Origin: Tomocerus qinae
Taxonomy: Eukaryota; Arthropoda; Collembola; Entomobryomorpha; Tomoceridae
Direction: 5' to 3'
Assembly: GCA_020055645.1 (NCBI GenBank)
Contig: CM034550.1
Coordinates: 11,155,501 to 11,219,500 of the forward strand
DNA: 64,000 bases
The notes beneath the pieces were generated by a model. That model made no database searches and was not told the origin of the DNA. It saw only the letters and a program-made list of their open reading frames with translations. Position 1 is the stretch's first letter, and each line of letters starts with the position of its first letter. Both the position numbers and the translations under genes were made by a program. This document shows positions 61,418-64,000 of this stretch, in pieces.

Positions 61418-61575
61418 GATAGGTTCCGATGCACAGTATCAGCGGTACAAGCCGTACTTGCCTACTCCGTCCGCCACATAACCTCTTGGTAATGTCTTAT
61501 CTGAAAGGTTCCGATGCACGGCAACAGCGGCACAAGCAGTACCTGCCTACTCCGTCCGCCAAGTAACCTCTTACC
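61418..61575. repeat. Two tandem copies of the dispersed GGTTCCGATGC repeat
   Basis: Two copies, each running GGTTCCGATGCAC through CCTACTCCGTCCGCCA to AACCTCTTGG/AACCTCTTACC, at about 61421-61487 and 61508-61575. A third partial start follows (TTTCCGATGAACGGCATCAG at about 61582). They match the single copy at 22113-22192. Confidence 0.8.
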
Positions 61576-61697
61576 TTAAAGTTTCCGATGAACGGCATCA
61601 GCGTAGCGGTACGAGCTTACACGGTACGTTCATAGTCCACACGCACCGTGTGTAATTAAGCTTGTATCCTAGTCCAAAAGTCGAATTCTACATCGCT

Positions 61698-61913
61698 ACT
61701 CAGACTTCACTTCAAGTCTAACTTTAGTAATGATTCAAGTCAAGTTGAAGTCCAAGTAGGGATGGTATTCATAAAGCCCACTTGAGTCAAGTACCAATGT
61801 AGGTCTGGGAGGTACCTTAGATAGAACATGACTTCGAGCCATTACTGAAGTGAATCCTGAATACGACTTGGGACTTGACTTGTGAAGTTCCGATTTCAGT
61901 TTGAAGTCTGAGT
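61698..61913. repeat. Weak inverted repeat rich in ACTTGACTTGAAGTC words
   Basis: ACTCAGACTTCA at 61698-61709 is the complement of TGAAGTCTGAGT at 61902-61913. The 190 bp between are filled with variants of ACTTGAAGTC/GACTTCAAGT on both strands. This could be an old MITE. No target duplication was recognised. Confidence 0.45.
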
Positions 61914-62517
61914 ATTGGGGCGAAGAAATACTCCACGTACAATACTTACCTCACACTAATTTGAATGTTTTCGCGCAAGTGGAAAAAACAAAACAACCTG
62001 TCTTTACCTTTCCCTCCGTCTCATGTTTTTAGGACAATATTATCGTTGTTGAAGCCACCTTCACCGTCGTCATTTTTATTGTCTTTTTAGCTAATATTGC
62101 CGTTGTGTTGTCACTTTGAAATACACAAAATACCCTTGAATAACTGCTCATAAAATTGGAAGAACTTATTCTGGAGTATCTGGAAAGTGGAGCTAGTAGG
62201 AAAGGAACTTACGGGGAACAGGCAACAGGAGGTTAAAATAGTCATTCACAAAGCATTATAGTATCTTTATCTCTAGTTAAAGTATTTATATTATACTCTA
62301 CTTTATCTCTTCTCAGAATATTTTGTTGTCTATAATATTATAATGAATTTTGCTTTCGATTTTGGGTGTTTGACAGTTTCTTGTCGTTTGAGCAAGTTGT
62401 ACTAATGTGTCTCGTAAGGAAAATTCACGTCGTGCGCTGGAATTTAAATACTTTGAGGTTGAACTAAAGCTAAACCACATTGTCGAAGTGAAACCTGAAA
62501 TATTACATGACCATAAA

Positions 62518-64000
62518 ATGGCAACCGGCATAGTTTTGTCACAAAATATGGACAGTTTGGGAATGGATACAGAAAGGGTTGGTTCAGGAACGCCAGAATT
62601 GTCTCCGGAAAAAGGTAATTACGAAAAGGCTGTAAGACGTTTTAGACTACTTTAATCATTAATTTCAAGATTCCGGGTCGTAATGACACATATTACATTT
62701 TCAGAAAGTTTTACAAATGTGTCACCTGCCCTTGACCACCCTAATGATTCTGAAGAGGAAGACAACATTCAATTTCGCAAAAAGAAGAGGGTTATAGCAT
62801 CCGATAGTGAAGATGGAGATGAAACATCTGAACCTATGAAAACTGTACACTTAAGTGACAAAAGCGATGATTCCGAGATAGAAGGGGAAAGCAAACCTTT
62901 GAATAAGTCAAAAGGCCGAATAATAATGAATGACGATGACGATGACGATTCCTCAGTTGCTTCCGAAGCCGAGAACAAAACAGGCCAAGACGACAAAGAA
63001 AGTCCTTCCAGTGCGAAAGCCAGCAAAAAGAAGGTCGTAAATAAGAATACGGCAAGTGATAGTGACGATGACCTCCCTTCCATTGGATCGACGAGAAGTC
63101 GTGGTCGTGGTGCAGCAGAAAGCGACGCAGATGTTCCAGCGTCGTATGTGGATGTATTTAAAAACAGTGATGTTTTTGCAGCGGAGAGCAGCAGTGATGA
63201 AGAACGTAAACCGTATGAGAAAGTTAGGAATGACTCAGATTCTGATAAAAGCCTTAAAAATTCCAAAAATGCAAAGCAATTAAAGCCTAGAAAACCAAGG
63301 AAGGCAAAACCTGTATCCAAAAAGCAAAGAGAAAAGGAGCTTGCCGAAATTACAAGTCGCACCCAGAAGATGTTAAGGGAATCTAACGTTTCCCTTCCTT
63401 ACCATAGACCCCGTCAGTTGACTTTGATCGAATTTTTGAAAAAAAGAAACGATGCGAAAGTTCCCATTTTAAACACTATCATCAAGTCTTCAAACATCAA
63501 GTCTTTAGGAGGGAAAATTGTTCTCCCAGATACAACAAATGTTATAAGTGTGGAAGCTGAAGTAGAAGAAAGCTTAGAAGTTATTTCTCCAACTAAGGAA
63601 AAGGAGTTATCGAAAGTAAATGAAGAATCGCCAGGATGTGATTTAAATGATATTCCAAACCCTGTTGATGTTGACCCTGTACAAGAGTGGCTGGAAACTG
63701 TAACACCTGACAATGTTGATGATTTAAAGGATGACTTGGACATGGAACTTCAGGATCCTGACTTAGTTGTGGAAAATTCGGTAAAACAAAAACAATCCAT
63801 AGATACTGAAGAAGTGAAAGGAAACGAAGAAATAACTTTATCCAATCAGGACGACAAATTACTGACAGATATTGAAATAAAGGAAACTACAGAAGAGAAA
63901 ATGGAAGTAATATTAGACGTAAAAACTGATAACGAAAAAATAGATTTGGAGAAAGAAGAAATAAATTGCAAAGAAACGAACGAAAAAGTTGGTGACAAGG
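62518..64000 (+). CDS. CLSPN: Claspin (Mrc1-like checkpoint adaptor), 5' part, truncated by window end
   Basis: Replication-checkpoint mediator that links stalled forks to Chk1 activation in the nucleus. Exon 62518-62614 (from MATGIVLSQNMDSLGMDTER, phase 1 donor GTAATT) joins exon 62705 onward, open to the window edge: about 460 residues. The product is extremely Ser/Asp/Glu/Lys-rich. The recognisable claspin segment is SRTQKMLRESNVSLPYHRPR followed by QLTLIEFLKKRN, equivalent to the conserved RLVRES...LPYH.P...I.DFF motif of animal claspins. Acidic SDSED-type clusters precede it. The frame is open upstream of the chosen ATG back to about 62407, so the true start could lie in an earlier exon. 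The Chk1-binding repeats would lie beyond the window. Confidence 0.85.

Larger units (their letters stand above)
58159..62517. other. Repeat-filled intergenic region upstream of claspin
   Basis: 4.4 kb with no supported gene. It contains a TTA-flanked MITE (59725-60084), a hAT-type element (60422-60651), two tandem arrays (60834-61135, 61156-61410), a duplicated dispersed repeat (61418-61575) and a weak inverted repeat (61698-61913). Open frames at 60695-61206 on both strands are by-products of the 79-bp array. The claspin promoter and any 5' non-coding exon should lie at about 62000-62500. Confidence 0.5.

Noticed and set aside
62769..63743. Long minus-strand Ser/Leu-rich frames
   Set aside because: Complement of the acidic, Ser-rich claspin exon.
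1..64000. CRISPR arrays, rRNA, tRNA, bacterial operons
   Set aside because: The direct repeats found have no spacer structure and lie in introns or transposons; no tRNA B-box with a foldable cloverleaf was seen; the genes are spliced and eukaryotic.

Overview
This is a 64 kb piece of an AT-rich animal genome with spliced genes: GT-AG introns, mostly 50 bp to about 1 kb, and single-gene transcription units. The gene content points to an arthropod. It holds a CLIP-domain serine protease and a divergent ionotropic-receptor-type chemoreceptor. It also holds a cluster of SEC14/CRAL-TRIO genes, a GAK/auxilin kinase, a kinesin and claspin. I cannot name the species. A non-model hexapod is an inference only. 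All gene models below were built by hand from reading frames, splice-site consensus and intron phase.

Layout. At 2-202 there is the 3' end of an unknown gene (+). At 3.4-16.7 kb three tandem CRAL-TRIO lipid-transfer genes lie on the + strand. Only the first keeps a C-terminal GOLD domain. A CLIP-domain trypsin-like protease (-, 16.9-20.6 kb) converges on them. Its introns hold a hairpin MITE and a 20-bp minisatellite. The span 20.6-24.2 kb is repeat-rich. At 24.2-25.2 kb (+) there is a small protein with a His...Asn-Cys papain-like (PPPDE-like) signature. At 26.6-30.2 kb (-) is a complete GAK/auxilin (kinase, clathrin-binding region, J domain) that lacks the expected PTEN-like module. At 32.5-33.5 kb (-) is a small protein with one clear CARD and a probable second one. 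At 33.9-37.2 kb (-) is an ionotropic-receptor-like channel whose 5' part is interrupted by a 1.1 kb inverted repeat. At 39.9-40.2 kb (+) is a TATA-driven small secreted peptide. At 40.4-43.1 kb (-) is an unusually large tetraspanin-like membrane protein. At 43.5-51.2 kb (-) is a kinesin-3-like motor with a long low-complexity tail. At 57.6-58.2 kb (-) is a tentative secreted protein. At 62.5 kb to the end (+) is the 5' part of claspin.

The long intergenic blocks (51-57 kb, 58-62.5 kb) are dominated by repeats. Among them I found non-autonomous DNA transposons with terminal inverted repeats and exact target-site duplications. Three are hAT-type with 8-bp duplications: 38641-38772, 52734-53445 and 60422-60651. 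One has a TTA duplication (59725-60084) and one a TA duplication (54246-54484). Two further hairpin or fold-back elements lack a clear duplication. Minisatellites of about 20 bp and 79-86 bp tandem arrays are also present.

The genes do not form an operon or pathway. The only functional grouping is the CRAL-TRIO tandem family. No prokaryote-type features, rRNA, tRNA or CRISPR were seen.
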